Assembly: GCF_007644045.2 (NCBI RefSeq)
Contig: NZ_VMDW02000087.1
Location: 1-64,000 of the forward strand
Reading direction: 5' to 3'
Origin: Vogesella urethralis
GTDB lineage: Bacteria; Pseudomonadota; Gammaproteobacteria; Burkholderiales; Chromobacteriaceae
DNA: 64,000 nucleotides
Below are positions 63,011 through 64,000 of this stretch, one piece after another. Below the pieces are notes generated by a model. The model saw only the letters and a list, made by a program, of their open reading frames with translations. It was not told the origin of the DNA and ran no database searches. The position numbers were made by a program, and so were the translations under genes. Each line of letters opens with the position of its first letter. Within the stretch, counting starts at the first letter, position 1.

Positions 63011-64000
63011 ATGTACCAACAATTTACCATTCGACAAAAACTGCTTGCCGCATTCGGCGTCATTCTGTTGCTGATGGCCGTGATGGCCGCGTTGGTCATG
63101 CAAAAGCTCAATGTGATCGAACACGATCTGGAAGAGATCGTAGAAGACCTCAGCCCGGAAATGGTGCTGTCGGCCGAGCTGATGCAACTGAGCATGGACA
63201 ACGCATTGCTAGCCCATCGCCGCCACCTGCAGGAAAGCGCGGCGCTACAGCAGCAGATGCAGCAGCACCGCCAGCAAAGCCTGGCCAGCTTGAACAAGCT
63301 GCAGCAGCTGGAACATCAGGAAGCCGGCAAACAGCAATTGCAGCAGCTGCAAACCCTGCTGCAAGCCACACATGACAGCCAGCAACAGTTCGACCGCCTG
63401 CTGGCCAGCCAGGATGCCTCTGCCGGCCAATGGCTGCAAAGCCGGCTGGACCCGCAAACCGAAGCTCTGGTCGTGGCGCTGAAGCAGTTCATCGCCCTGC
63501 AGCGCAACGAGATGACACGGGCGGAGCAAGAAGCCATCAGCAGCTACCACGACGCAGAGTGGACGCAACTGACACTGGGCGCCTTGGCGCTGGCGCTGGG
63601 CACGCTGATCGGCTGGCTGTTTGCCGGCAAATTATCCGGCCACCTCGGCAGCATCGTACGGGAAACCCAGCGCATCGCCGCCGGCGACCTGCGACCACGG
63701 GCCAAACCGCTGCCGGCGGCCAACCGTGACGAAACCCTGCAACTGGCGCACGCCACCGATCGCATGCGGCAACAACTGGCCGACACCCTGGGCAGCATCC
63801 GGCAGTCGTCGTTTGCCGTCAGCGACGCCTCGCACGAGCTGTCCGGCATGTCGGAACAAGTGGCCGTGAGCGTGCAACGCCAGGCCGAAGCCACCAGCGA
63901 AGCCAGCGCCACGCTGGAGGAGCTTACCGTCAGCATCAATCATGTTTCGGATAACGCCGGCGACGCCGCCCGCCAGTCGCAGCAGGCGGGTGAACAGGCC
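63011..64000 (+). CDS. methyl-accepting chemotaxis protein, cut by the window edge
   Basis: The reading frame runs open from ATG 63011 to the last base (330 codons). Membrane segment 1 is near residues 10-30, followed by a glutamine-rich helical periplasmic domain (about 31-187, 4HB type), membrane segment 2 (about 188-206), HAMP (207-262) and the start of the signalling domain (SEASATLEELTVSINHVSDNAGDAARQSQQAGEQA). It resembles copies A and B in that last stretch ([13 protein letters not shown]). GGGAGGTG precedes the ATG. The signalling tip lies outside the window. Confidence 0.9.
   Translation, partial: MYQQFTIRQKLLAAFGVILLLMAVMAALVMQKLNVIEHDLEEIVEDLSPEMVLSAELMQLSMDNALLAHRRHLQESAALQQQMQQHRQQSLASLNKLQQLEHQEAGKQQLQQLQTLLQATHDSQQQFDRLLASQDASAGQWLQSRLDPQTEALVVALKQFIALQRNEMTRAEQEAISSYHDAEWTQLTLGALALALGTLIGWLFAGKLSGHLGSIVRETQRIAAGDLRPRAKPLPAANRDETLQLAHATDRMRQQLADTLGSIRQSSFAVSDASHELSGMSEQVAVSVQRQAEATSEASATLEELTVSINHVSDNAGDAARQSQQAGEQA

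Overview
The window is a 64 kb, high-GC (roughly 64% by impression) chromosomal segment of a betaproteobacterium. Gene order (rpsF-priB-rpsR-rplI; cmk-rpsA-ihfB-lapA-lapB-pyrF-hldA; purM beside an AI-2E-type permease and hda), the rpoD-type promoters and the protein sequences fit the Neisseriales, most likely family Chromobacteriaceae (Vogesella/Chromobacterium-like). The genus is inferred from general resemblance only. I see no insertion sequence, prophage, CRISPR array, integrase or tRNA gene.

Layout. 1-255: promoter and leader of an rRNA operon reading leftward out of the window. 256-6.5 kb: sixA, lrgAB, ubiCA, a DUF2322-type gene, uraA, an unknown gene and upp. 6.7-11.3 kb: grxD, rsmB, a DUF3108 protein, purN, purM. 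11.4-16.7 kb: a seven-gene plus-strand run (permease, hda, HAD phosphatase, acetyltransferase, DUF815 ATPase, Nudix-TMP-synthase fusion, small membrane-anchored protein). 16.7-17.1 kb: a non-coding stretch with a very good sigma-54 promoter and a series of hairpins, a candidate small RNA gene. 17.1-22.2 kb: isochorismatase-family hydrolase, FAD/Fe-S D-2-hydroxyacid dehydrogenase, double acetyltransferase, small membrane protein. 22.4-26 kb: ribosomal operon rpsF-priB-rpsR-rplI, then a copper operon (multicopper oxidase, csoR, copZ) with a CsoR-like operator. 26-33.8 kb: rlmB, a large PAS-GGDEF-EAL protein, mfd. 34-44.5 kb: a signalling and accessory stretch with two near-duplicate chemoreceptors, an orphan periplasmic binding protein, an Asp/Glu racemase-LysE exporter pair under a divergent MocR regulator, a soluble PAS chemoreceptor and a diguanylate cyclase. 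44.7-54 kb: M32 carboxypeptidase, unknown gene, Ldh-family oxidoreductase, ribD, two paralogous acetyltransferases, nrdR, Nudix, hldD, DUF924, hldA. 54-62.6 kb: pyrF, lapB, lapA, ihfB, rpsA, cmk, aroA, a MazG-like protein, yaiI, tyrA. The right edge cuts a third chemoreceptor.

The most striking signal is not a gene. The 11-mer GGTTGGCCGCA occurs exactly at least 27 times (14 on plus, 13 on minus, counted by hand), where base composition predicts well under one. It is enriched between genes, and at several gene ends two copies face each other to make terminator-type hairpins. This is the behaviour of the DNA uptake sequence (DUS) of Neisseriaceae, but the word is unrelated to the Neisseria DUS. 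I propose it as the uptake-sequence dialect, or an equivalent genome-wide signature, of this lineage.
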